24,472 nt of DNA, taken from contig CAJUCE010000049.1 in NCBI GenBank assembly GCA_910584865.1, positions 1 through 24,472 of the forward strand, read 5' to 3'. This DNA is from an uncultured Acetatifactor sp. (lineage in GTDB: Bacteria > Bacillota > Clostridia > Lachnospirales > Lachnospiraceae). This document shows, one piece after another, positions 14,053-20,975 of the stretch. The notes beneath the pieces were generated by a model. That model ran no database searches. It was not told where the DNA came from and was given only the letters and a program-made list of their open reading frames with translations. A program made the position numbers and the translations under genes. Positions within the stretch are counted from its first letter, which is position 1. Each line of letters starts with the position of its first letter.

Positions 14053-15985
14053 ACTGGCGGCAAGGAATGTAAAAAGACAACTGGGGAACTATCTGATTTA
14101 CTTTATGACCATAGCGCTTACTGTGGCCCTGCTTTTCGCCATCAACAATATCATCTACAGCGACAGCCTTTCTGTTTTCATGGACAGGGGAGAGGGCGCA
14201 CGGGACGCGCTGCAGATTATGGTGATTATGATTTCCGCAGTGGTGGCTTTTGTACTGGGCTACGCCACGTCGTTTCTGTTGAAACGCAGGAAGCGTGAGT
14301 TCGGCGCCTATCTGACACTGGGTATGAACCGGCGGAATATCCTGGTTATTTTTCTGGCGGAAACATTCATCATCTGTCTCATTGCCCTGGGAGCGGGCCT
14401 GGCGGTGGGGGCATTCCTGTTCCAGGGGCTGATGGCGTTCATGATGAAGCTTCTGGAGATGGAGTTTGACATTGCCGCTTATTCCGTGGAGGGGCTGTTT
14501 CGCACGGTGCTGCTGACAGCGGGGATTTTCTTTCTGGCCTCGGCGGCATCCGCAGGCTACCTGAAGCGTGTCAGTATTTATGACCTGATTCATGGGGAGA
14601 AAAAGGTGGAAGGAAAGGTCCGGCATCCGTTTTTATGGCTGATTGTGACGATTGTGTCATTTATTGGCCTGGCCGCCAGTGGTATCCTGTTCTGGCATAA
14701 ACTGGATACTGCGCTGAAGGGAGGCACTGTGGAGGGCCTTGAATATCTGCTTGCAGGTTTTATCCTGTTCACTGCGTTATCTCATATGGGAGCCGCCAAA
14801 AGCATCGTGCCTTTTCTGCTTGGCAGAAGCAGGTTTTGCAGCCGTGGCTCCAATACCTTCGTACTGCGTCAGCTCTCGGGAAACTTAAGCGCCAATTCCG
14901 TCATGCTTGGATGTCTGGCCCTGCTGATGAGCCTTGCGGTGGTGGGAACCAATGTCTCTTTTATCCAGAAGGCAAGCCAGGAGGAGGCGCTGAACATGGC
15001 GTATCCCTATGATATCATGTATTATTCCAATAAATATGAGCGGGAGCGAGAGATTCCCCTGCAGGAGGCGGAGGCGCTTATCGAGGAATATGCGGGAATC
15101 AGGCAGATGATCCCCTGGCGTATTTTTGAATCGGGGAGACTGGATTTTTACAGCCGCACGGAATGGTACGAGGAGTGGATGGCGCCTAACGACAGCTTTA
15201 TGCCCCTCAGCGATTTCAATGCAGTGATGGCGCCCCTTGGCGTGAAGCCGGTGGCACTGGACGGAGAGTTTATGATTGTGTGCAACAATTCCAAAGCCGC
15301 CCGGCCGGACTGGACGGACATGGTTTGGGAGCAGGGCGGGAAGACTTATACCTTCCACAGCTGTAGGGAAGATTATCCGAAAATCAGTTATCTGTATTTT
15401 TATGTGGTAGTGCCGGACGAGGCTGTGGAGGGACTGGACTGCGTGGAGCAGAGCAGGGCTTATGTCACGGAAAAGCACATGTTCGACGGGATGGGCCTGA
15501 AACAGGCGCTTGCCCATCTGCTGTGGGAAGGAGAGGACGGGAGGATCGAGTTTGAGATCCGTGAATATGCCAGGCAGGAAGAAAATAATGTATCGGCAAT
15601 CCTTGTGGTGGGAGCGCTCTTTGCCTCCGCGGTATTTCTGCTGATGGCCATGGCAATCCTGGCTCTGAAAACACTTTCCGCCCTGGGGGAAGACAGGCGG
15701 CGGTATGAAATCCTGTTCCGCCTGGGGCTGGGCGTGGGAGAGCAGGCAAAAGCCCTGTTCCGGCAGACCTTCAGTTTCTTTCTGCTGCCGTTTGTGCTGC
15801 CCCTGCTTATGGGGATTCCGGTGGCTGCGGCGGGTGTGCATGTGATGCGGATGGAAAATATGGAAGCTTCCGCGTCCATGGTGCCGTTGATTGCAGGGGT
15901 TGTGGCTGTGGTGATGACATTTTTGTATCTGCTTTATTATACGGCCACGTATCTGATTGCGAAGCGGATAGTGGTGTGGGAGTGA
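14042..15985 (+). CDS. BceB-like ABC transporter permease (FtsX family)
   Basis: This 647-residue permease uses the ATG at 14042, which follows GGGAGGTGAGAG and overlaps the end of the ATPase gene. The start MYFKLAARNVKRQLGNYLIYFMTIALTVALLF is characteristic of BceB proteins. About ten hydrophobic segments are arranged so that a large extracellular domain (~residues 325-515, from QKASQEEALNMAYPYDIMYYSN to YARQEENN) lies between the seventh and eighth. This domain contacts the antibiotic and the kinase in studied systems. FtsX-like blocks are seen near FLLKRRKREFGAYLTLGMNRRNI and LSALGEDRRRYEILFRLG. It ends the operon; the 125 bases after it hold no gene and no clear terminator. Confidence 0.94.
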   Translation: MYFKLAARNVKRQLGNYLIYFMTIALTVALLFAINNIIYSDSLSVFMDRGEGARDALQIMVIMISAVVAFVLGYATSFLLKRRKREFGAYLTLGMNRRNILVIFLAETFIICLIALGAGLAVGAFLFQGLMAFMMKLLEMEFDIAAYSVEGLFRTVLLTAGIFFLASAASAGYLKRVSIYDLIHGEKKVEGKVRHPFLWLIVTIVSFIGLAASGILFWHKLDTALKGGTVEGLEYLLAGFILFTALSHMGAAKSIVPFLLGRSRFCSRGSNTFVLRQLSGNLSANSVMLGCLALLMSLAVVGTNVSFIQKASQEEALNMAYPYDIMYYSNKYEREREIPLQEAEALIEEYAGIRQMIPWRIFESGRLDFYSRTEWYEEWMAPNDSFMPLSDFNAVMAPLGVKPVALDGEFMIVCNNSKAARPDWTDMVWEQGGKTYTFHSCREDYPKISYLYFYVVVPDEAVEGLDCVEQSRAYVTEKHMFDGMGLKQALAHLLWEGEDGRIEFEIREYARQEENNVSAILVVGALFASAVFLLMAMAILALKTLSALGEDRRRYEILFRLGLGVGEQAKALFRQTFSFFLLPFVLPLLMGIPVAAAGVHVMRMENMEASASMVPLIAGVVAVVMTFLYLLYYTATYLIAKRIVVWE

Positions 15986-16110
15986 ATTTCGGGGGCGGCG
16001 GACGTTCTCCTGGCGGCTTTTGGCACTTGGCAAAGAAAGCTTGCGTATTCCGGCAAAATTTTGGTTTCGGCCTGTTTCGGGTCAGGCATTGCCAAATATA
16101 GCTGGTGCAG

Positions 16111-16329
16111 CTAAGTCTGTTCCAAAAGGTAAACCTCCATATCCACCGCTCCCAGGTCACGCTCCATGCAATAACAGCGATACAACAGGGAAGCATCCTC
16201 CCATGCCAGGGAGGGATCCTCCTGCAGGAGGGCCATCAGGCGTGTGCCCTCCAGTTTCGCCCATGCTTCCTCCCGCGTGCAACGTTCCTCTAATAATTTC
16301 CTCCTTTGGGAAGTCAAGTGGACAGGCAC
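16111..16329 (-). CDS. In-frame continuation after the SUKH-like ORF, unrecognised
   Basis: This 72-codon ORF begins with a GTG directly after the TAA of the SUKH-like ORF and is in the same frame. It encodes a helical, charged protein (KLLEERCTREEAWAKLEGTR, LAWEDASLLYRCYCMERDLG, AVDMEVYLLEQT) that I do not recognise. No good ribosome binding site precedes the GTG. An AAAGGAGG inside the ORF (minus strand, 16307-16300) has no usable in-frame start after it. It may be the C-terminal half of a gene of ~171 codons broken by one stop, or a separate small gene. The composition looks coding. Confidence 0.45.
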   Translation of the reverse strand: MPVHLTSQRRKLLEERCTREEAWAKLEGTRLMALLQEDPSLAWEDASLLYRCYCMERDLGAVDMEVYLLEQT

Positions 16330-16626
16330 TTATACCTGTTCCCACGGAACAACAAAGCAGTGATGGGTAACCGTCAGAAAGGCCTTCAGGGAAAGGGGCA
16401 GTCTGGTCCCAATTTCTTTCTCCAGCTCTTCAATCTCCTCATCCGGAATCCTGGCCGGAACCAGTTTCCACTTTTTCCATTCTTCATTGGGATCCGCGTC
16501 ATCGCTCCACATTTCTTTTTCATTTTCCCCGAGAGGAAGTTTCACACGGATTTCTTCCTGCGAAAGCTTCTGATAATACTGTTCAAAAAAATTTCTCATG
16601 TATTCCTGATACTCGGCATAGGTCAT
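16330..16626 (-). CDS. SUKH (SMI1/KNR4)-like protein, probably truncated
   Basis: The 98-residue product has the SUKH N-terminal signature in its second half: WKLVPARIPDEEIEELEKEIG followed by TRLPLSLKAFLTVTHH, i.e. the E-x-x-LG/IG-x-x-LP-x-x-x-K-x-FL pattern. SUKH proteins are often immunity proteins against polymorphic toxins and usually continue for another 60-100 residues with beta strands. Here a TAA follows VPWEQV and the frame goes on for 72 more codons (next entry to the left). The ATG at 16626 has AAGGAAGG upstream on the minus strand and a TATAAT box. No toxin gene is near. The family call is moderate because only the first half of the domain is present. Confidence 0.6.
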   Translation of the reverse strand: MTYAEYQEYMRNFFEQYYQKLSQEEIRVKLPLGENEKEMWSDDADPNEEWKKWKLVPARIPDEEIEELEKEIGTRLPLSLKAFLTVTHHCFVVPWEQV

Positions 16627-16667
16627 TTCGGCACCTTCCTTATTTCTTCCAGTTTATCTATGACTCT

Positions 16668-16696
16668 ATTATACCGCAAAAGTTTTACAGAGGAAA
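16668..16696 (-). promoter_or_regulatory. Promoter of the SUKH-like ORF
   Basis: On the minus strand, TATAAT (16673-16668) lies 42 bases before the ATG. A poor -35 TTTCCT (16696-16691) is at 17 bp. Confidence 0.4.
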
Positions 16697-16708
16697 GCTC
16701 TTGTTTTT

Positions 16709-16772
16709 GTGGCGAAACGATAAAAACTCGCTCATTTTTTGTGGTCAAACGATAAAAATTCCCTCATTTTTT
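16709..16772. repeat. Two 32-bp direct tandem repeats in the intergenic region
   Basis: GTGGCGAAACGATAAAAAC... (16709-16740) is followed without a spacer by GTGGTCAAACGATAAAAAT... (16741-16772). The units differ at about five positions and both end in CTCATTTTTT. The stretch 16627-16882 otherwise holds two promoters facing away from each other. Confidence 0.8.
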
Positions 16773-16812
16773 CGCAAACCTAAGAAAGACAGCAGATTTT
16801 CAGTTGTTTTGG

Positions 16813-16841
16813 TTGAAAAAGGAACGTACTTTTTGTATAAT
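16813..16841 (+). promoter_or_regulatory. Promoter of the phosphotransferase-like gene
   Basis: TTGAAA (16813-16818), a 17-bp spacer and TATAAT (16836-16841). The predicted start near 16848 leaves only ~35 bases before the GTG at 16883, with no Shine-Dalgarno sequence. Confidence 0.7.
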
Positions 16842-16882
16842 ATAGAAACAAAATCATTTCAGGCAGAATAACGCACTCTATA

Positions 16883-17557
16883 GTGAAAACGGCAGATTAT
16901 CTTGGTAAAACAACCCTGGCACTGAAAGACTACGGGGAGCTCCCGTTACGATTCGGTAAGGATTTTTTTGCCACAGACACAGCAATCAGAAAGAAGCAGC
17001 AATATATCAGTGAACTTGAAAAAGTGAAAAAATCCGGGGATCTGAAAACCGTTTCCATCTGGGAAGAGCAGATACGGCATCTTGAGCGGATTTCCACATT
17101 CCGGATTGATTCCGACAGGCTGACCTATGCAAATTCCCATGGTGACTTTCATATTGGCCAGGTAATTGTGAAGGATAATGACATCACGGTGATTGACTGG
17201 ACCTCCGCCTGCCGGTTACCGGTATGCCTTGATGTGATTACTTCCTATGTGTTTGCAAGCCCTGACTGTAGCAGAGGCGCTGTCGACGCGGAAGGCCTGA
17301 ACAGATATATCCGGGGCTATACAAAATATTTTCCGCTTACAGAGTATGATATCAAAACAATGCCTTATGTTCTCTATTTCTGGCACTGCATCTGTAACTA
17401 TTGCCCGGACGAACTTGCAGGTATTGCTGAAAAATATCAGCCGATTGCTATGCTGATTCAAAACCTGCTGAACTGGCTTTATGTACATGTGGAAGAACTG
17501 TCCGAAGACATATGGAAGTCTTTTTATAGATATACCAATCGTGAAAAACATATGTGA
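16883..17557 (+). CDS. Aminoglycoside phosphotransferase-family protein lacking its N-lobe
   Basis: The 224-residue product contains the C-lobe core of the APH/choline-kinase-like fold: the catalytic-loop motif NSHGDFHIGQVIV near residue 90, the metal-binding VIDWTSA near 105 (equivalent of DFG), and the helical C-terminal part. The N-lobe with its nucleotide-binding strands and Lys is absent: family proteins are ~300 residues and have about 90 more residues before this region. The GTG start has no ribosome binding site, and the reading frame is closed by a TAA at 16838-16840 inside the -10 box. A promoter sits exactly where the N-lobe should be, as if a deletion had brought it there. A pseudogene or a substrate-binding remnant is more likely than an active kinase. 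Confidence 0.65.
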   Translation: MKTADYLGKTTLALKDYGELPLRFGKDFFATDTAIRKKQQYISELEKVKKSGDLKTVSIWEEQIRHLERISTFRIDSDRLTYANSHGDFHIGQVIVKDNDITVIDWTSACRLPVCLDVITSYVFASPDCSRGAVDAEGLNRYIRGYTKYFPLTEYDIKTMPYVLYFWHCICNYCPDELAGIAEKYQPIAMLIQNLLNWLYVHVEELSEDIWKSFYRYTNREKHM

Positions 17558-17575
17558 TACATAATAAAACTTGAT

Positions 17576-17950
17576 TTATATACGTTCAGGGAATGCTCCG
17601 GCTTCCATTTCGTCCCGCAGCCATTCCCCATACATATACTCACATTTGGGCGGAAAGCGCCATGGAAGAATGTCATTCTGATTGACAACGGTTATTTCTA
17701 TGGGGCGTTTTTCCGGATTGCCCACAGCGCCGGAGGCATCCATGACCTGCCGGGTTAACTCTGCCCTGATCCGGTCTGTCATTTCTGAATTTGTGAGTAC
17801 CAGGATATCTATGTCACTGTCCGGGTGGAGGCCGCCCAGAACAGCAGAGCCGTATAAATATATACTCAATATCTGATTTTCTAATAAAGTGGTTGTGATA
17901 GAAACTGTCTGTTATATCTGTCCGGGATAATTCAACCTATCCAATTTCAT
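17576..17950 (-). pseudogene. aadA/ANT(9)-like aminoglycoside nucleotidyltransferase, interrupted and C-terminally truncated
   Basis: The original start is probably the ATG at 17950 with a strong GGAGG (17961-17957). The frame reads MKLDRLNYPGQI, meets a TAA at 17914-17912, and continues in the same frame as QTVSITTTLLENQILSIYLYGSA. It then shows the nucleotidyltransferase signature GSAVLGGLHPDSDIDILV, ITVVNQNDILPWRFPP and EYMYGEWLRDE, all typical of the AadA and ANT(9) families. It ends at 17576 after FPERI, so the ~150-residue C-terminal helical domain of those ~260-residue enzymes is missing. The end lies 18 bases from the end of the phosphotransferase remnant on the other strand. An internal TTG (17869) could start a 97-residue piece, but activity is unlikely. 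Confidence 0.8.
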
Positions 17951-17995
17951 TTAAAACCTCCGTGGAAAAATGATATTTACTGTTGTTTGCTGTCC

Positions 17996-18001
17996 AGTAT
18001 A
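17996..18001 (-). promoter_or_regulatory. -10 element of the nucleotidyltransferase pseudogene
   Basis: On the minus strand TGTTATACT forms an extended -10 (TATACT at 18001-17996), 46 bases before the ATG at 17950. No clear -35 is seen. Confidence 0.4.
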
Positions 18002-18109
18002 ACATGAAAGTAAGGAAATGAACATAGTGAAGTAAACACGACAATATCATTCTTCCAGGATGAAAATAAATAATCATTTCTACCAGGCATGGAAAGAACC
18101 AATAAAGGA

Positions 18110-18138
18110 TTGACACCGAACTCCATCTCCTGTATAAT
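18110..18138 (+). promoter_or_regulatory. Consensus promoter of the TetR-MFS operon
   Basis: Perfect TTGACA (18110-18115), a 17-bp spacer and perfect TATAAT (18133-18138). A promoter this strong needs repression, which the TetR protein it drives could supply. Confidence 0.9.
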
Positions 18139-18144
18139 AATTAA

Positions 18145-18157
18145 TGACCTAAAGTCA
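18145..18157. promoter_or_regulatory. Probable TetR operator
   Basis: TGACCTAAAGTCA, an inverted repeat TGAC-N5-GTCA, begins 7 bases after the -10 box and covers the expected transcription start. Its position suits autorepression by the TetR-family protein. Confidence 0.6.
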
Positions 18158-18184
18158 ATAACAATGAAAGGAGGTTGGATACTA

Positions 18185-18919
18185 TTGGCCAGACCTGTGA
18201 AAAAAGCGCCGGAGCAATGGAAAAAAGAAATTATGGAGGCGGCGAAGAAGCTGTTTTTAACCAGGGGCTATGAGGAGACTGCCATTACGGATATCATGGA
18301 ACTGGCAGGCGGGGCGAAGGGAATGTTCTACCGTTTTTTCCAGAGCAAGGAGGAGGTTATGCACGCTTTGGGGGATCAGATGTTTATGGAAAATAATCCT
18401 TTTGAGGCTGTCAGAGAGCGTACGGATCTGAATGGACTGGAGAAGATCCGGGAGGTGCTTGCCCTGGACAGGGGCGATGGAGAACGGGAGGAATTGAGCA
18501 CCCAGGCAGTTCCTATCCTGAAGGACCCGCGCATCCTGGCGGCAGCGGTGGAGGCGAACCGGCGTGTGCTGACGCCCCTGTGGTTTGAACTCATTGAGGA
18601 AGGGCGGCGTGATGGCTCAATTCGGACGGAGTATGCAAGGGAGCTTTCGGAACTGCTGCCGCTTGTCAATTTCTGGATGATGCCTTCCGTATTTCCGGCG
18701 AGTGAGGAGGAGATTCAGCATAAGTGCAGGTTTATTGCGGAGGTTCTTTCGGTGATGGGGCTTCCGATTGTGGAGGATGAAATGTACGGAAGAGCGGGGC
18801 GGATACTGGGGAGAAGGCATCCAATGGGAGAAAGGCATCCAATGGGAGAAAGGCATCCCATGGGAGAAAGGCATCCCATGGGAGAAGAGCAACCCATAAA
18901 AGAAGGGGGTAACAAATGA
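18185..18919 (+). CDS. TetR-family transcriptional regulator with C-terminal RHPMGE repeats
   Basis: I take the TTG at 18185 as the start because AAAGGAGGT (18167-18175) is 9 bases upstream; this gives 244 residues beginning MARPVKKAPEQWKKEIMEAA. The N-terminal HTH is clear: AKKLFLTRGYEETAITDIMELAGGAKGMFYRFFQSKEEVM. The ligand-binding part follows to about residue 205. The last ~35 residues are four copies of RHPMGE plus a degenerate fifth (EQPIKE), encoded by an 18-bp tandem repeat; this tail is not part of the TetR fold. The stop overlaps the start of the MFS gene by 4 bases. It probably represses its own strong promoter and releases it when it binds a substrate of the MFS pump. Confidence 0.93.
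   Translation: MARPVKKAPEQWKKEIMEAAKKLFLTRGYEETAITDIMELAGGAKGMFYRFFQSKEEVMHALGDQMFMENNPFEAVRERTDLNGLEKIREVLALDRGDGEREELSTQAVPILKDPRILAAAVEANRRVLTPLWFELIEEGRRDGSIRTEYARELSELLPLVNFWMMPSVFPASEEEIQHKCRFIAEVLSVMGLPIVEDEMYGRAGRILGRRHPMGERHPMGERHPMGERHPMGEEQPIKEGGNK
18815..18886 (+). repeat. 18-bp tandem repeat, four copies, in the tetR-like gene
   Basis: The unit AGGCATCCMATGGGAGAA occurs at 18815, 18833, 18851 and 18869. Copies 1-2 have CCA and copies 3-4 have CCC; they are otherwise identical, which indicates recent expansion in two steps. Confidence 0.95.
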
Positions 18920-20181
18920 AACAGAAGCTGTTTACAAAAAATTTCACACTCCTTGTACTGGGGCAGTTAAGCTCCCTGTTCGGCAATTACATCCTGCGTC
19001 TGGCGCTGTCCATGTATGTGTTGGAAGTGACCGGTTCGGCGGCCGTATTTGCAGGGATTTTGTCTGTTGCGGCGGTTCCCGCCATCCTGTTATCGCCCCT
19101 GGGCGGCATCCTTGCTGACCGGATGGACAGGCGGAATATCATGGTGGCGCTGGACACTTTGACAGGAGTATCTGTATTGTGTGCGGCAGTGCTTTTATCC
19201 CGGGAAAATGCCATTGCGGTAATCGGTGTGCTACTTGTGATACTCTCTGTCCTTGGTGCGTTTGAGACGCCCACGGTGCAGGCCTGCATCCCCCAGATGC
19301 TTTCCGGCGAGCTTATCGTTAAGGGAAATGCGGCTGTAAACCAGGTGGCTTCCCTCTCTTACCTGATAGCGCCTTTGCTTGCCGGCGTGCTGTATGCGGC
19401 CTTTGGGCTGAAGCCTGTAATGTATGCAAGCGTCGCATGTTTTTTCATTACGTCGCTGTTTGAATGTTTCATCAGACTGGGACAGCCGACAGGGGTTTTC
19501 CAGGGAAATATTCTGTCCATGGTAAAGGAGGATTTCATCAGCAGTCTCCGGTTTATTACAAGGGAACAGACAGATATCCTGAAGATGCTGCTTCTGGCAG
19601 CGCTTTCCCGTTTCTTTGTGATGGGGGTTGCTTTGGTGGGGCTGCCTTTCATTGTGAGGACGATTCTGGGACTGGATGCGAAATACTACGGCGGGGCGGA
19701 AAGCGCTCTGGCTGTGGCCACCATCCTGGGAAGTATTGCCGCAGGGCTTCTCACTGGGAAGCTTAAAACCGGCAGGTTATCTTATGTGCTTGCGGCGATT
19801 GGAGCCTGTATCCTCCCTGCCGGGGCCGTTTTTCTCTTTCCCTCCGGCACGGCTGTGAGGTATGCCGTGAATGTGGCCGCTTTCTGCGGCGCGCAGGCGG
19901 CAGTCAGTATTTTCTCCATTTTCGCGGTGTCCATGATTCAGCAGAACACGCCCGGCCATCTGATCGGAAAGGTGATGGCTTATACTTCCGCGATTACCAT
20001 GTGCGCACAGCCGGCGGGGCAGATGGTATACGGTTTCTGGTTTGACGGGTGCCGTGAGGAGGTCTATCTGGTACTGATTCCCACAGGCATTCTGGTGTGC
20101 TTGGTTGGACTGCTTTCAGCGGGATTTTTTAGAAAAATGGAGAAAAAGCCGGCTGAGGAGACTCAATTACCGCTTGTTTGA
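18916..20181 (+). CDS. MFS efflux transporter
   Basis: This 421-residue major facilitator has about twelve hydrophobic segments. It shows the MFS loop-2/3 motif in LSPLGGILADRMDRRNIMVALD (G-x-L-A-D-R-x-x-R-R) and resembles drug:H+ antiporters of the macrolide/multidrug (DHA3) type. The start ATG overlaps the TGA of the TetR-like gene (ATGA) and has GGGGG in the upstream AAGAAGGGGGTAAC, so the two are co-translated. The regulator-plus-pump arrangement suggests inducible export of a toxic compound. The substrate cannot be told from the sequence. The C-terminus is a short charged tail (KMEKKPAEETQLPLV). Confidence 0.92.
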   Translation: MKQKLFTKNFTLLVLGQLSSLFGNYILRLALSMYVLEVTGSAAVFAGILSVAAVPAILLSPLGGILADRMDRRNIMVALDTLTGVSVLCAAVLLSRENAIAVIGVLLVILSVLGAFETPTVQACIPQMLSGELIVKGNAAVNQVASLSYLIAPLLAGVLYAAFGLKPVMYASVACFFITSLFECFIRLGQPTGVFQGNILSMVKEDFISSLRFITREQTDILKMLLLAALSRFFVMGVALVGLPFIVRTILGLDAKYYGGAESALAVATILGSIAAGLLTGKLKTGRLSYVLAAIGACILPAGAVFLFPSGTAVRYAVNVAAFCGAQAAVSIFSIFAVSMIQQNTPGHLIGKVMAYTSAITMCAQPAGQMVYGFWFDGCREEVYLVLIPTGILVCLVGLLSAGFFRKMEKKPAEETQLPLV

Positions 20182-20311
20182 CGCAGAACAATCTGCCATG
20201 GTAAACTGAATTCATCATAAGGAATTGTCTTTCGACAGCTCCTAAGGAAGCCCGCTTCCTGAACCAAGTGAAATTGAAAGTGTCCGGACAGTGCGGAAAC
20301 GGAGGAAAGTG

Positions 20312-20890
20312 ATGAATATTGGAGAAGTCATAAAGCGCAGGCGGCAAAAGAGAAATATGACACAGGCGGAATTGGGGGAACTGCTGAACGTTACGCCTCA
20401 GGCTGTATCCAGATGGGAGATGGGTATCTCCTATCCGGATATCGTCATTGTTCCTGAAATATCGAAAGCCCTGGCAGTGAGTGCGGATGAACTTCTGGGC
20501 ATAAGCCGTCCATCGGAAATTGATTATGGGAGGGAAGCGGAACAGATGACGGACAGGGATGGAGGGGCATGGCCGGAACCGGAAGCCGGAAAGTATGCAG
20601 ATCCGATTTTGACACAGAGCCAGGTTGACAGTATTTTTGATTATATGCCCTGCTCCGCAACAGGAAAGGGCAGGAGAGTCCTGATTACGGATGACGCGGA
20701 ATTTCTGAGAACAGTAGTGCAAGGGATTCTGTCCTCAAAAGGACATACTGTCCTGCAGGCGAAGAATGGTCAGGAGTGCCTGGAAATCCTGCGGAGGGAA
20801 GCGGTAGATGTGTGCCTGTTGGACATTGTGATGCCGGTCATGGACGGAGTGGAGACATTACGGCGGCCTTGTGGAATACGGGACCCATGA
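20312..20890 (+). pseudogene. XRE-type HTH - receiver fusion, cut within the receiver domain
   Basis: From the ATG at 20312 (CGGAGGAAAG upstream) the frame encodes 192 residues. Residues 1-65 are a Cro/CI-type HTH (GEVIKRRRQKRNMTQAELGELLNVTPQAVSRWEMG). After a linker, a CheY-like receiver begins near residue 121 (RRVLITDDAEFL) with acceptor D171 (CLLDIVMPVMDGVETLRR). The frame then turns into PCGIRDP and stops. The Thr/Ser and Lys halves of the receiver are missing, and the DNA after about 20862 encodes the end of an ABC exporter in another frame. So the receiver is truncated by a junction. The DNA-binding part could still be made. HTH-receiver fusions in this order are uncommon but known in Clostridia. 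Confidence 0.85.
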
Positions 20891-20975
20891 GGAATTAATG
20901 GAATTGGATAAAAAATATGCGGAAATGTTTCATATTCAGGCGGCATATTACAGGCAGGAAGGTGAGCGGATGTGA
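20862..20975 (+). pseudogene. C-terminal remnant of an ABC exporter gene
   Basis: In the frame starting at 20862 the DNA encodes 37 residues, GGLVEYGTHEELMELDKKYAEMFHIQAAYYR and a short tail, then TGA. This is the very end of an ABC exporter nucleotide-binding domain, just after the H-loop. It parallels the end of the intact exporter downstream (GELVEYGGHEQL to AEMWQAQARYYQ). Its stop overlaps the GTG start of that gene. It must be what is left of a first exporter half in a tandem pair. Confidence 0.88.

Noticed and set aside
16300..16307. AAAGGAGG (minus strand) as ribosome binding site for a gene in 16111-16300
   Set aside because: No ATG, GTG or TTG follows at a usable distance in the open frame.
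16709..16772. CRISPR array
   Set aside because: Only two units, directly abutting with no unique spacers, and no cas gene nearby.
17576..17869. Intact 97-residue nucleotidyltransferase starting at TTG 17869
   Set aside because: A better start with GGAGG lies in the same frame at 17950 and is separated by one TAA. Homologous sequence continues upstream of the TTG, so this is a broken gene.
18089..18184. TetR start at ATG 18089
   Set aside because: It lies upstream of the TTGACA/TATAAT promoter. The TTG at 18185 has AAAGGAGGT and gives a normal TetR N-terminus.
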